From Streptococcus sp. 68 (GTDB lineage: Bacteria > Bacillota > Bacilli > Lactobacillales > Streptococcaceae): 64,000 nucleotides of DNA. Below the pieces are notes generated by a model that was not told where the DNA came from, made no database searches, and saw nothing but the letters and a program-made list of their open reading frames with translations. The stretch is from positions 3,089-67,088 of the forward strand of contig NZ_VMMX01000001.1 in the NCBI RefSeq assembly GCF_013277415.1, read 5' to 3'. A program made the position numbers and the translations under genes. The stretch's first letter is position 1. Each line of letters begins with the position of its first letter. This document shows positions 55,608 to 64,000 of the stretch, one piece after another.

Positions 55608-56558
55608 ATGACAAAAGAATTTCATCATGTAACGGTCTTACTCCACGAAACGATTGATATGCTCGACGTAAAGCCTGACGGTATCTACGTTGATGCGACT
55701 TTGGGTGGAGCGGGCCATAGCGAATATTTATTAAGTAAATTAAGTGAAAAAGGACATCTCTATGCCTTTGATCAGGATCAGAATGCCATTGACAATGCGC
55801 AAAAACGTTTGGCACCTTACATTGAGAAGGGAATGGTGACCTTTATCAAGGACAACTTCCGTCATTTACAGGCACGTTTGCGCGAAGCTGGTGTTCAAGA
55901 AATTGATGGAATTTGTTATGACTTGGGAGTGTCTAGCCCTCAATTAGACCAGCGTGAGCGTGGTTTTTCTTATAAAAAGGATGCGCCACTAGACATGCGG
56001 ATGAATCAGGATGCTAGCCTGACAGCCTATGAAGTGGTGAATCACTATGACTATCATGACTTGGTTCGTATTTTCTTCAAGTATGGTGAGGATAAATTCT
56101 CTAAACAGATTGCCCGTAAGATTGAACAAGCGCGTGAAGTCAAGCCAATCGAGACTACGACTGAGTTAGCAGAGATTATCAAGTCGGCTAAACCTGCCAA
56201 GGAGCTCAAGAAGAAGGGCCATCCTGCTAAGCAGATTTTCCAGGCTATTCGAATTGAAGTCAATGATGAACTGGGAGCGGCAGATGAGTCCATCCAGCAG
56301 GCTATGGATATGTTGGCTCTGGATGGTAGGATTTCAGTGATTACCTTTCATTCCTTAGAAGACCGCTTGACCAAGCAATTATTCAAGGAAGCTTCAACAG
56401 TTGAAGTTCCAAAAGGCTTGCCTTTCATCCCAGATGATCTCAAGCCCAAGATGGAATTGGTAGCCCGTAAGCCAATCTTGCCAAGTGCAGAAGAATTAGA
56501 AGCCAATAACCGCTCGCACTCAGCCAAGTTGCGCGTGGCCAGAAAAATTCACAAGTAA
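55608..56558 (+). CDS. rsmH: 16S rRNA (cytosine-1402-N4) methyltransferase
   Basis: A 316-residue SAM-dependent enzyme (MraW) that methylates C1402 in the ribosomal P site. The SAM loop [14 protein letters not shown] is near residue 29, the Asp-rich YAFDQDQNA near 58, and the conserved [12 protein letters not shown] near 121. It heads the rsmH-ftsL-pbpX-mraY cluster, with 11 bases to ftsL. A weak promoter (TAAAAT at 55593-55598) lies just upstream. Confidence 0.95.
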   Translation: MTKEFHHVTVLLHETIDMLDVKPDGIYVDATLGGAGHSEYLLSKLSEKGHLYAFDQDQNAIDNAQKRLAPYIEKGMVTFIKDNFRHLQARLREAGVQEIDGICYDLGVSSPQLDQRERGFSYKKDAPLDMRMNQDASLTAYEVVNHYDYHDLVRIFFKYGEDKFSKQIARKIEQAREVKPIETTTELAEIIKSAKPAKELKKKGHPAKQIFQAIRIEVNDELGAADESIQQAMDMLALDGRISVITFHSLEDRLTKQLFKEASTVEVPKGLPFIPDDLKPKMELVARKPILPSAEELEANNRSHSAKLRVARKIHK

Positions 56559-56569
56559 GAGGAAAAAGG

Positions 56570-56887
56570 ATGGCAGAAAGAATGGAAAAAACAGGTCAAA
56601 TACTACAGATGCAACTTAAACGGTTTTCGCGTGTGGAAAAAGCTTTTTACTTTTCCATTGCTGTAACCACTCTTATTGTGGCCATTAGTATTATTTTTAT
56701 GCAGACCAAGCTCTTGCAAGTGCAGAATGATTTGACAAAAATCAATGCGCAGATAGAGGAAAAGAAGACCGAATTGGACGATGCCAAGCAAGAGGTCAAT
56801 GAACTATTACGTGCAGAACGTTTGAAAGAAATTGCCAATTCACACGATTTGCAATTAAACAATGAAAATATTCGAATAGCGGAGTAA
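56570..56887 (+). CDS. ftsL: Cell division protein FtsL
   Basis: A 105-residue bitopic membrane protein: a basic cytoplasmic tail, one membrane helix (about 26-45, FYFSIAVTTLIVAISIIFMQ) and an extracellular coiled coil (about 50-90) with leucine-type heptads. It scaffolds the divisome with DivIC and PBP2x. AGAGGAAA precedes the ATG. It is 3 bases before pbpX. Confidence 0.92.
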   Translation: MAERMEKTGQILQMQLKRFSRVEKAFYFSIAVTTLIVAISIIFMQTKLLQVQNDLTKINAQIEEKKTELDDAKQEVNELLRAERLKEIANSHDLQLNNENIRIAE

Positions 56888-56890
56888 GAT

Positions 56891-59143
56891 ATGAAGTGGA
56901 CAAAAAGAGTAATCCGTTATGCGACGAAAAATCGGAAATCGCCGGCTGAAAACAGACGCAGAGTTGGAAAAAGTCTGAGTTTATTATCTGTCTTTGTTTT
57001 TGCCGTTTTTTTAGTCAATTTTGCAGTCATTATTGGGACGGGCACTCGCTTTGGAACAGATTTAGCGAAGGAAGCTAAGAAGGTTCATCAAACCACCCGT
57101 ACAGTTCCTGCCAAACGTGGGACTATTTATGACCGAAATGGAGTCCCGATTGCTGAGGATGCGACATCTTATAATGTCTATGCGGTCATTGATGAGAACT
57201 ATAAGTCAGCAACGGGTAAGATTCTTTACGTAGAAAAAACACAATTTAACAAGGTTGCAGAGGTCTTTCATAAGTATCTGGACATGGAAGAATCCTATGT
57301 AAGAGAGCAACTCTCGCAACCTAATCTCAAGCAAGTTTCCTTTGGTTCGAAGGGCAATGGGATTACCTATGCCAATATGATGGCTATCAAAAAAGAGTTG
57401 GAAACTGCAGAGGTCAAGGGGATTGATTTTACAACCAGTCCCAATCGTAGTTACCCAAACGGACAATTTGCTTCTAGTTTTATCGGACTAGCTCAGCTCC
57501 ATGAAAATGAAGATGGCAGCAAGAGTTTGCTGGGAACCTCTGGAATGGAGAGTTCCTTGAACAGTATTCTTGCAGGGACAGACGGCATTATTACCTATGA
57601 AAAGGATCGTCTGGGTAATATTGTACCTGGAACAGAACAAGTTTCCCAACAAACGGTAGATGGCAAGGATGTTTATACAACATTGTCTAGTCCGCTACAA
57701 TCTTTCATGGAAACTCAGATGGATGCCTTTCTAGAAAAAGTAAAAGGTAAGTATATGACCGCGACCTTGGTCAGTGCAAAGACCGGTGAAATTCTCGCTA
57801 CCACCCAACGACCTACCTTTAATGCAGATACTAAAGAAGGAATCACTGAGGACTTTGTTTGGCGTGACATTCTTTATCAAAGTAACTATGAACCAGGATC
57901 AGCCATGAAGGTTATGACGTTAGCTTCTTCTATTGATAATAATACCTTCCCAAGTGGAGAATACTTCAATAGCAGTGAATTAAAAATAGCGGATGTGACG
58001 ACTCGAGATTGGGATGTTAATGATGGTTTGACTACTGGTGGGATGATGACTTTCTCACAAGGTTTCGCTCACTCCAGTAATGTTGGAATGAGTCTACTTG
58101 AACAAAAAATGGGAGATACTACTTGGTTGGATTATCTAAACCGCTTTAAATTTGGGGTCCCAACTCGCTTTGGCTTGACAGATGAATACGCTGGTCAACT
58201 TCCAGCTGATAATATTGTCAATATTGCTCAAAGCTCATTTGGTCAAGGGATTTCAGTAACACAAACACAAATGCTTCGTGCCTTTACAGCTATTGCTAAT
58301 GATGGAGTTATGCTGGAGCCAAAATTTATAAGTGCTATTTATGATACTAACAATCAGTCTGTACGAAAGTCTAAAAAAGAGATTGTAGGAAAACCTGTAT
58401 CTGAAGATGCAGCAAGCTTGACTCGTACTAACATGATATTAGTTGGGACGGACCCTCTATATGGAACTATGTATAATCACCACACAGGAAAGCCAATTAT
58501 AACAGTTCCTGGACAAAATGTAGCAGTTAAATCCGGTACGGCTCAAATCGCTGATGAGAAAAATGGAGGATACTTGGTTGGTTCTACCAATTATATTTTC
58601 TCAGTTGTGACTATGAATCCTGCTGAAAATCCTGATTTTATCTTGTATGTAACGGTTCAACAGCCTGAGCATTATTCAGGTATTCAGTTGGGGGAATTTG
58701 CCAATCCTATCTTGGAAAGAGCAGTGGCTATGAAAGATTCCCTTAACCTCCAATCTACCGCTAAAACGTTAGATCAGGTAACCAATCAAAGCGCTTATGC
58801 CATGCCTAGCATCAAGGATATTTCACCCGGTGATTTGGCGGAAGCTTTACGTCGCAATATTGTGCAACCAATTGTTGTTGGTGCAGGTACGAAGATAAAA
58901 AATGCCTCTATTGAGGAAGGGAAAAATCTCGCACCAAACCAACAAGTTCTTCTTTTATCGGATAAGGTAGAAGAAATTCCAGATATGTATGGTTGGACAA
59001 AAACAACCGCAGAAGCTTTTTCTAAGTGGTTAAATATAGAACTTGAATTTGAAGGTTCAGGCTCTACTGTGCAGAAGCAGGATGTTCGTGCTAACACAGC
59101 TATCAAGGACATTAAAAAAATTACATTAACTTTAGGAGACTAA
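56891..59143 (+). CDS. pbpX: Penicillin-binding protein 2x with Ala338
   Basis: A 750-residue class B PBP that crosslinks septal peptidoglycan. It has a membrane helix (about 30-48), a dimerisation domain, the transpeptidase domain with active-site Ser337, Ser395-Ser-Asn397 and Lys547-Ser-Gly, and two C-terminal PASTA repeats (about 630-750). The first motif reads S337-A-M-K where susceptible strains have STMK, so Thr338 is replaced by Ala. Many flanking residues ([29 protein letters not shown]) also differ from the sensitive reference I recall and match mosaic alleles. ftsL and mraY are close neighbours. Confidence 0.95.
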   Translation: MKWTKRVIRYATKNRKSPAENRRRVGKSLSLLSVFVFAVFLVNFAVIIGTGTRFGTDLAKEAKKVHQTTRTVPAKRGTIYDRNGVPIAEDATSYNVYAVIDENYKSATGKILYVEKTQFNKVAEVFHKYLDMEESYVREQLSQPNLKQVSFGSKGNGITYANMMAIKKELETAEVKGIDFTTSPNRSYPNGQFASSFIGLAQLHENEDGSKSLLGTSGMESSLNSILAGTDGIITYEKDRLGNIVPGTEQVSQQTVDGKDVYTTLSSPLQSFMETQMDAFLEKVKGKYMTATLVSAKTGEILATTQRPTFNADTKEGITEDFVWRDILYQSNYEPGSAMKVMTLASSIDNNTFPSGEYFNSSELKIADVTTRDWDVNDGLTTGGMMTFSQGFAHSSNVGMSLLEQKMGDTTWLDYLNRFKFGVPTRFGLTDEYAGQLPADNIVNIAQSSFGQGISVTQTQMLRAFTAIANDGVMLEPKFISAIYDTNNQSVRKSKKEIVGKPVSEDAASLTRTNMILVGTDPLYGTMYNHHTGKPIITVPGQNVAVKSGTAQIADEKNGGYLVGSTNYIFSVVTMNPAENPDFILYVTVQQPEHYSGIQLGEFANPILERAVAMKDSLNLQSTAKTLDQVTNQSAYAMPSIKDISPGDLAEALRRNIVQPIVVGAGTKIKNASIEEGKNLAPNQQVLLLSDKVEEIPDMYGWTKTTAEAFSKWLNIELEFEGSGSTVQKQDVRANTAIKDIKKITLTLGD

Positions 59144-59144
59144 T

Positions 59145-60125
59145 ATGTTTATTTCCATCAGTGCTGGAATTGTGACATTTTTACTAACTTTAGTAGGAAT
59201 TCCGGCCTTTATCCAATTTTATAGAAAGGCGCAAATTACAGGCCAGCAGATGCATGAGGATGTCAAACAGCATCAGGCAAAAGCTGGGACTCCTACAATG
59301 GGAGGTTTGGTTTTCTTAATTACTTCTGTTTTGGTTGCTTTCTTTTTCGCCCTATTTAGTAGCCAATTCAGCAATAATGTGGGAATGATTTTGTTTATCT
59401 TGGTCTTGTATGGCTTGGTCGGATTTTTAGATGACTTTCTCAAGGTTTTTCGTAAAATCAATGAAGGGCTTAATCCTAAGCAAAAATTGGCTCTTCAGCT
59501 TCTAGGTGGAGTTATCTTCTATCTTTTCTATGAGCGTGGGGGCGATATGCTTTCAGTATTTGGTTACCAAGTGCATCTAGGGATTTTCTATATTTTCTTC
59601 GCTCTTTTCTGGCTAGTCGGTTTTTCAAATGCAGTCAACTTGACAGACGGCATTGACGGTTTAGCTAGTATTTCAGTGGTGATTAGTTTGTCAGCTTATG
59701 GAGTTATTGCCTATGTGCAAGGTCAGATGGATATCCTTCTAGTAATTCTTGCCGTGATTGGTGGTTTGCTCGGTTTCTTCGTCTTTAACCATAAGCCTGC
59801 TAAAGTCTTTATGGGGGATGTGGGAAGTTTGGCTCTCGGTGGAATGCTGGCAGCTATCTCTATGGCCCTCCACCAAGAATGGACTCTCTTGATTATCGGA
59901 ATTGTTTATGTCTTTGAAACAACTTCGGTCATGATGCAAGTCAGCTATTTCAAACTGACTGGTGGTAAACGTATTTTCCGTATGACGCCTGTCCATCACC
60001 ATTTTGAACTTGGAGGATTGTCTGGTAAAGGAAATCCTTGGAGCGAGTGGAAGGTTGACTTCTTCTTTTGGGGAGTTGGGCTTCTAGCAAGTCTCCTGAC
60101 CCTAGCAATTTTATATTTGATGTAA
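59145..60125 (+). CDS. mraY: Phospho-N-acetylmuramoyl-pentapeptide transferase
   Basis: A 326-residue ten-helix membrane enzyme that makes lipid I from UDP-MurNAc-pentapeptide and undecaprenyl phosphate. The catalytic Asp residues lie in GFLDDFLK near residue 90, [10 protein letters not shown] near 164 and [14 protein letters not shown] near 224; the HHHFE motif is near 286. It follows pbpX by one base and ends at a terminator before the clpL promoter region. Confidence 0.96.
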   Translation: MFISISAGIVTFLLTLVGIPAFIQFYRKAQITGQQMHEDVKQHQAKAGTPTMGGLVFLITSVLVAFFFALFSSQFSNNVGMILFILVLYGLVGFLDDFLKVFRKINEGLNPKQKLALQLLGGVIFYLFYERGGDMLSVFGYQVHLGIFYIFFALFWLVGFSNAVNLTDGIDGLASISVVISLSAYGVIAYVQGQMDILLVILAVIGGLLGFFVFNHKPAKVFMGDVGSLALGGMLAAISMALHQEWTLLIIGIVYVFETTSVMMQVSYFKLTGGKRIFRMTPVHHHFELGGLSGKGNPWSEWKVDFFFWGVGLLASLLTLAILYLM

Positions 60126-60129
60126 GAAT

Positions 60130-60156
60130 GGCATCCTGATGTTTCAGGGTGTTTTT
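60130..60156 (+). terminator. Terminator of the rsmH-mraY cluster
   Basis: The stem catcctga / ttcagggtg with a 3-base loop is followed by TTTTT, just after the mraY stop. Confidence 0.85.
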
Positions 60157-60163
60157 GCTGTTT

Positions 60164-60263
60164 AAAAAATATTGGTCAATTAAAGTCAAAACCCTTGACC
60201 TTTTCTGACCAATGTAGTATATTATGAACGTAAGGTAAATGAAAGCCTTACGTGAACACTTAT
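60164..60263 (+). promoter_or_regulatory. clpL promoter with CtsR boxes, upstream copy
   Basis: TTGACC (60195-60200), 17-bp spacer and TATATT (60218-60223). A forward CtsR box GGTCAATTAAAGTCAAA (60174-60190) and a reverse box, complement of 60194-60210 (GGTCAGAAAAGGTCAAG), overlap the -35 region. This 100-bp block is repeated at 60379-60478. Confidence 0.85.
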
Positions 60264-60379
60264 ACTCAATGAAAATCAAGAGCAAACTAGGAAGCTAGCC
60301 GCAGGCTGCTCAAAGCACAGCTTAGAGGTTGTAGATAAGGCGAAGCTGATGTGGTTTGAAGAGATTTTCGAAGAGTATA
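60261..60379. repeat. BOX repeat element inside the clpL control region
   Basis: A full BOX element (tatactcaatgaaaatcaag start, cgaagagtata end) lying between the two copies of the clpL promoter block. Confidence 0.9.
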
Positions 60380-60478
60380 AAAAATATTGGTCAATTAAAG
60401 TCAAAACCCTTGACCTTTTCTGACTAATGTAGTATATTATGAACGTAAGGTAAATGAAAGCCTTACTCGAACACTTAT
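60379..60478 (+). promoter_or_regulatory. clpL promoter with CtsR boxes, downstream copy
   Basis: A near-identical repeat (about 97 of 100 bases) of 60164-60263, with the promoter (TTGACC 60410-60415, TATATT 60433-60438) and both CtsR boxes. One change puts A for G at the first base of the reverse box, which the CtsR consensus allows. Confidence 0.85.
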
Positions 60479-60507
60479 TTAAAGTAAAATAGAAAGAGGT
60501 GGGGTCT

Positions 60508-60597
60508 ATGTTTCATCTAGAAATCTTCAGAAGTAAAGATAGTCTACTCCTTCTTGAAAAAGAAAAACCAGAAATAGTACCTAGAGTAGCCATTTAG
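60508..60597 (+). CDS. Possible 29-residue leader peptide before clpL
   Basis: ATG at 60508, preceded seven bases upstream by a strong AGAGGTGGGG site, opens a frame of 29 codons (MFHLEIFRSKDSLLLLEKEK...VAI) that stops at 60597. It lies entirely in the clpL 5' UTR, 82 bases before clpL. No family is recognised. It could be a regulatory leader or a chance ORF; the good ribosome-binding site is the main support. Confidence 0.45.
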   Translation: MFHLEIFRSKDSLLLLEKEKPEIVPRVAI

Positions 60598-60679
60598 CTA
60601 GTCTAAATTTTTTAACACAAAGGTCAAAGATAGTCAATATCAGTAATCATAACTAAGTAAACAAAAAGAGGTAAAGAAT

Positions 60680-62785
60680 ATGAACAACAACTTTAATAAT
60701 TTTAATAACATGGATGATTTATTTAACCAATTGATGGGTGGTATGCGAGGATATAGTTCTGAAAATCGCCGTTACTTGATTAATGGACGAGAAGTGACAC
60801 CTGAAGAATTTGCTCACTATCGTGCAACCGGTCAATTGCAAGGGAATGTAGAAGCTAATGGACAAATGCAACAACAGGCTTCAGGTATAAAACAAGATGG
60901 TGTCCTTGCTAAACTAGGTCGAAACTTGACTGCAGAAGCGCGTGAGGGCAAGCTGGATCCAGTTATCGGACGGAACAAGGAAATTCAAGAAGCATCTGAA
61001 ATCCTCTCACGCCGTACCAAGAACAATCCTGTTTTGGTCGGGGATGCAGGCGTTGGTAAGACAGCAGTTGTCGAAGGCTTGGCACAAGCCATTGTGAACG
61101 GAGATGTTCCAGCTGCTATTAAGAATAAGGAAATTATTTCCATTGACATCTCAGGTCTTGAGGCTGGTACTCAATACCGTGGTAGCTTTGAAGAAAATGT
61201 GCAAAATCTAGTAAACGAAGTAAAAGAAGTAGGAAATATTATCCTCTTCTTTGATGAAATTCACCAAATTCTCGGTGCTGGTAGCACTGGTGGAGATAGT
61301 GGATCTAAGGGGCTTGCGGATATTCTCAAGCCAGCCCTCTCTCGTGGAGAATTGACAGTGATTGGAGCAACGACTCAAGACGAATATCGTAATACCATCT
61401 TGAAAAATGCAGCTCTTGCTCGTCGTTTCAACGAAGTCAAGGTCAATGCTCCTTCAGCAGAGGATACTTTTAAAATCCTTCAAGGAATTCGTGATCTCTA
61501 TCAACAACACCACAATGTCATCTTGCCAGACGAAGTTTTGAAAGCGGCAGTGGATTATTCTGTTCAGTATATTCCTCAACGTAGCTTGCCAGATAAGGCT
61601 ATTGACCTTGTCGATGTAACGGCAGCTCACTTGGCGGCACAACATCCTGTAACAGATGTGCATGCTGTTGAACGTGAAATTGAGGCAGAAAAAGACAAGC
61701 AAGAAAAAGCAGTTGAGGCGGAAGATTTTGAAGCAGCTCTCAACTATAAAACACGCATCGCAGAATTGGAAAAGAAAATCGAAAACCACACAGAAGATAT
61801 GAAAGTGACTGCAAGTGTCAACGATGTGGCTGAATCTGTAGAACGAATGACGGGTATTCCAGTGTCACAAATGGGAGCTACGGACATCGAACGTTTGAAA
61901 GATATGGGTCATCGTTTGCAGACGAAAGTTATTGGTCAAGATAAGGCCGTTGAAGCAGTAGCAAAAGCTATCCGTCGTAACCGTGCTGGTTTTGATGAAG
62001 GTAATCGCCCAATCGGTAGCTTCCTCTTTGTAGGTCCAACTGGAGTTGGTAAGACTGAACTTGCTAAGCAATTGGCGCTCGATATGTTTGGGACCAAGGA
62101 CGCAATCATCCGTTTGGATATGTCTGAATACAGTGACCGCACAGCCGTTTCTAAGCTAATCGGTACAACAGCTGGTTACGTGGGGTATGATGACAATAAC
62201 AATACTTTGACAGAACGTGTGCGTCGCAATCCTTACTCTATCATTCTCTTGGATGAAATTGAAAAGGCTGATCCTCAAGTCATTACCCTTCTCCTCCAAG
62301 TTCTAGATGATGGTCGTTTGACAGATGGTCAAGGTAACACTGTCAACTTCAAGAATACGGTGATTATCGCAACTTCAAACGCAGGCTTTGGTTACGAAGC
62401 TAACTTGACAGAAGATGCTGATAAACCAGAATTGATGGATCGTTTGAAACCTTACTTCCGTCCAGAATTCCTTAACCGCTTTAATGCAGTTATTGAGTTC
62501 TCACACTTGACTAAGGAAGATCTTTCTAAGATTGTGGATTTAATGTTGGCTGAAGTCAACCAAACCTTGGCCAAGAAAGACATTGACTTGGCAGTGAGCG
62601 AAGCTGCTAAAGAATACATGACTGAGGAAGGCTACGATGAAGTCATGGGTGTTCGTCCACTCCGTCGTGTGGTTGAACAACAAATCCGTGACAAAGTCAC
62701 AGACTTCCACTTGGATAACCTTGATGCTAAACACCTAGAAGCTGACATGGAAGATGGTGTTTTGGTCATTCGTGAAAAAGCCTAA
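60680..62785 (+). CDS. clpL: ATP-dependent chaperone/protease ATPase ClpL
   Basis: A 701-residue HSP100 ATPase. A short Asn-rich N-terminus ([15 protein letters not shown]) replaces the large Clp N-domain. Two AAA+ domains follow: D1 with Walker A GDAGVGKT near residue 120 and Walker B LFFDEI near 193; D2 with GPTGVGKTE near 452 and LLDEIEKA near 525. A short coiled UVR-like middle segment (about 340-375) separates them. It has no ClpP-binding IGF loop that I can see. CtsR controls it here. It is a heat-shock protein of lactic acid bacteria. Confidence 0.95.
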   Translation: MNNNFNNFNNMDDLFNQLMGGMRGYSSENRRYLINGREVTPEEFAHYRATGQLQGNVEANGQMQQQASGIKQDGVLAKLGRNLTAEAREGKLDPVIGRNKEIQEASEILSRRTKNNPVLVGDAGVGKTAVVEGLAQAIVNGDVPAAIKNKEIISIDISGLEAGTQYRGSFEENVQNLVNEVKEVGNIILFFDEIHQILGAGSTGGDSGSKGLADILKPALSRGELTVIGATTQDEYRNTILKNAALARRFNEVKVNAPSAEDTFKILQGIRDLYQQHHNVILPDEVLKAAVDYSVQYIPQRSLPDKAIDLVDVTAAHLAAQHPVTDVHAVEREIEAEKDKQEKAVEAEDFEAALNYKTRIAELEKKIENHTEDMKVTASVNDVAESVERMTGIPVSQMGATDIERLKDMGHRLQTKVIGQDKAVEAVAKAIRRNRAGFDEGNRPIGSFLFVGPTGVGKTELAKQLALDMFGTKDAIIRLDMSEYSDRTAVSKLIGTTAGYVGYDDNNNTLTERVRRNPYSIILLDEIEKADPQVITLLLQVLDDGRLTDGQGNTVNFKNTVIIATSNAGFGYEANLTEDADKPELMDRLKPYFRPEFLNRFNAVIEFSHLTKEDLSKIVDLMLAEVNQTLAKKDIDLAVSEAAKEYMTEEGYDEVMGVRPLRRVVEQQIRDKVTDFHLDNLDAKHLEADMEDGVLVIREKA

Positions 62786-62891
62786 TACTCTTCGAAAATC
62801 AAATTCAAACCACGTCAACGTCGCCTTGCCGTACTCAAGTACAGCCTGCGGCTAGTTTCCTAGTTTGCTCTTTGATTTTCATTGAGTATAA
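62785..62891. repeat. BOX repeat element after clpL
   Basis: A BOX copy that begins at the last base of the clpL stop codon. It is almost identical to the BOX at 35510. Confidence 0.9.
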
Positions 62892-62910
62892 GACAAAATT
62901 TTGAGAATAA

Positions 62911-62948
62911 AAAAAGAAGGAGCCAGCTGAAAAAAACTGGTTCCTTTT
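62911..62948 (-). terminator. luxS terminator
   Basis: On the minus strand the stem ggaaccag / ctggctcc is followed by TTCTTTTTTT, a few bases after the luxS stop. Confidence 0.85.
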
Positions 62949-62952
62949 ATGT

Positions 62953-63435
62953 TTAAATCACATGACGTTCAAAGGCATCATCTGAAATCCCTTGTTCTAG
63001 AATAAGTTTTGCCCATTCTTTAGCAGAAAAGAGACTGTGATCCTTATAGTTTCCGCAAGATTCGATGGTTGTTCCAGGAACATCTTCCCAAGTAGTAGTT
63101 TCAGCGATTTCCTTGAGCGAATCCTTGATAACAGCCGCAATTTCAGCGCTAGTATGGCGCCCCCACATAATCATGTGGAAGCCTGTGCGGCACCCAAATG
63201 GTGAACAGTCAATCATACCGTCAATCCGGGTACGGATGAGTTTGGCTAAGAGGTGCTCGATAGTGTGCAGACCAGCGGTAGGGATTGAGTCTTCGTTTGG
63301 TTGCACCAAGCGAATATCATAATTGGAGATGACATCTCCCTTTGGTCCTGTTTCTTCCCCAATCAAGCGGACATAAGGTGCTTTAACAATAGTGTGGTCA
63401 AGTTCAAAACTTTCAACAATAACTTCTTTTGACAT
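62953..63435 (-). CDS. luxS: S-ribosylhomocysteine lyase
   Basis: A 160-residue metalloenzyme that splits S-ribosylhomocysteine into homocysteine and DPD, the precursor of AI-2, and recycles methyl-cycle waste. The metal ligands are His57 and His61 (HTIEH) and Cys127 (ESCGNY). The catalytic Cys82 lies in SPFGCRTGF. The start at 63435 follows AAAGGAT and the protein begins [10 protein letters not shown]; a longer upstream frame has no ribosome-binding site. Length equals the known pneumococcal protein. Confidence 0.96.
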   Translation of the reverse strand: MSKEVIVESFELDHTIVKAPYVRLIGEETGPKGDVISNYDIRLVQPNEDSIPTAGLHTIEHLLAKLIRTRIDGMIDCSPFGCRTGFHMIMWGRHTSAEIAAVIKDSLKEIAETTTWEDVPGTTIESCGNYKDHSLFSAKEWAKLILEQGISDDAFERHVI

Positions 63436-63491
63436 GGTAAATCCTTTCAGTTTTCTTCTTTCATTATAACATAAAGCTGGCTCCTGAGACA

Positions 63492-63524
63492 GAGAGAAAA
63501 CCTCTCCGAGAGTGGAGAGGTTGA
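63492..63524 (-). terminator. Terminator of the DUF1846 gene
   Basis: On the minus strand the stem aacctctcc / ggagaggtt is followed by TTCTCT. It lies between the DUF1846 stop and luxS. Confidence 0.65.
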
Positions 63525-63529
63525 AATCG

Positions 63530-64000
63530 TTACTTACGATACAAGCGGTCGTATTGGTAGTATGGGTCAAAGGTTACGTTGATACCCAGTTTACGAAGGA
63601 CATTTTTGTCTTCATCAGTCAAGATGATGGTTGAGTGGGCTTCGCTTCCTTTGAGGTTGCCAAGTTCTTCCATAGCACGAGCGGCATCAGGATTTTCTGT
63701 AGCTGTGATAGCTAGTGCAATCAAAATTTCATTTGAATGAAGGCGTGGATTGCGACTACCGAGATGATCGATTTTAAGACCTTGGATTGGCTTAACAACT
63801 TCAGGCTCGATGAGTTTTACTTCTTTAGCGATGTCAGCTGATTTCTTGATAGCGTTGATAAGAGCAGCGGCTGTAGGGCCAAAGAGTTCGGAGTTCTTAC
63901 CTGTGACGATTTCTCCATTTGGCAATTCAAGAGCTAGGGCAGGGTCGCCAGTTTCTTCTGCCTTTTGACGGGCAACGACAGCAACCTTGCGGTCTGCAGG
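63530..64000 (-). CDS. DUF1846 (UPF0371) family protein, C-terminal part
   Basis: The last 156 residues of a protein whose start lies beyond the window end. The sequence ([31 protein letters not shown]..., [65 protein letters not shown]) matches the C-terminal half of DUF1846/UPF0371 proteins of about 490 residues. The function is unknown. It is transcribed toward luxS. Confidence 0.85.
   Translation of the reverse strand, partial: PADRKVAVVARQKAEETGDPALALELPNGEIVTGKNSELFGPTAAALINAIKKSADIAKEVKLIEPEVVKPIQGLKIDHLGSRNPRLHSNEILIALAITATENPDAARAMEELGNLKGSEAHSTIILTDEDKNVLRKLGINVTFDPYYQYDRLYRK

Overview
The window is chromosome from a mitis-group streptococcus, Streptococcus pneumoniae or a very close relative such as S. 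pseudopneumoniae or S. mitis. The reasons are four BOX repeats plus one cut by the window start, a pneumococcal-type hyaluronan locus (hysA, regR), the rsmH-ftsL-pbpX-mraY-clpL-luxS order, and a PezAT toxin-antitoxin pair. The sequence alone does not fix the species.

Layout. 1-2650: folate gene sulD, a DUF960 gene, and the rplM-rpsI operon with an L13 leader. 2650-9160: a malate-utilisation locus (maeE, maeP, divergent maeK-maeR) bracketed by two decayed IS200-type copies in opposite orientation. 9200-11650: a broken histidine phosphatase, a HAD hydrolase and an AraC regulator. 11750-20450: a beta-glucoside/cellobiose region with two family-1 6-phospho-beta-glucosidases, a SemiSWEET-like protein, PTS IIB, IIA and IIC, and a PRD regulator. 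20450-23500: a scarred accessory patch with a Fic inhibitor and Fic fragment, pezAT, an AAA+ ATPase remnant, an extra copy of the rpsI 3' end, an integrase remnant and a large palindrome. 23700-33560: a YesMN-type two-component system, a CUT1-type sugar ABC importer without its ATPase, a DUF624 protein and a GH31 glycosidase. 33930-38530: a POT peptide transporter and a four-gene SOS-mutagenesis cassette (hdiR-like, umuC-like and two small genes). 38670-53230: glutathione peroxidase and the hyaluronan pathway. 53330-55510: a DUF3278 membrane-protein cluster with its XRE regulator. 55600-64000: division and cell-wall genes, clpL, luxS and the end of a DUF1846 gene.

How the genes work together. 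In the hyaluronan region, surface hyaluronate lyase makes unsaturated disaccharides; a mannose-family PTS imports them; the GH88 hydrolase splits them; the isomerase, dehydrogenase, kinase and aldolase take the uronate to pyruvate and glyceraldehyde 3-phosphate; RegR represses. Here the lyase gene hysA is broken by an early frameshift and a late nonsense codon while every downstream gene looks intact. The mae genes should sense (MaeK-MaeR), import (MaeP) and decarboxylate (MaeE) malate. The cel-type genes import and cleave beta-glucosides under carbon catabolite control.

The most notable points are the rpsI-tail/attachment scars with an integrase remnant; a Fic inhibitor left next to a Fic protein without its active site; a 100-bp duplication of the CtsR-controlled clpL promoter around a BOX element; PBP2x with Ala338; an SOS cassette in a pneumococcus-like genome; a MaeK without recognisable ATP-binding motifs; and several concealed pseudogenes.
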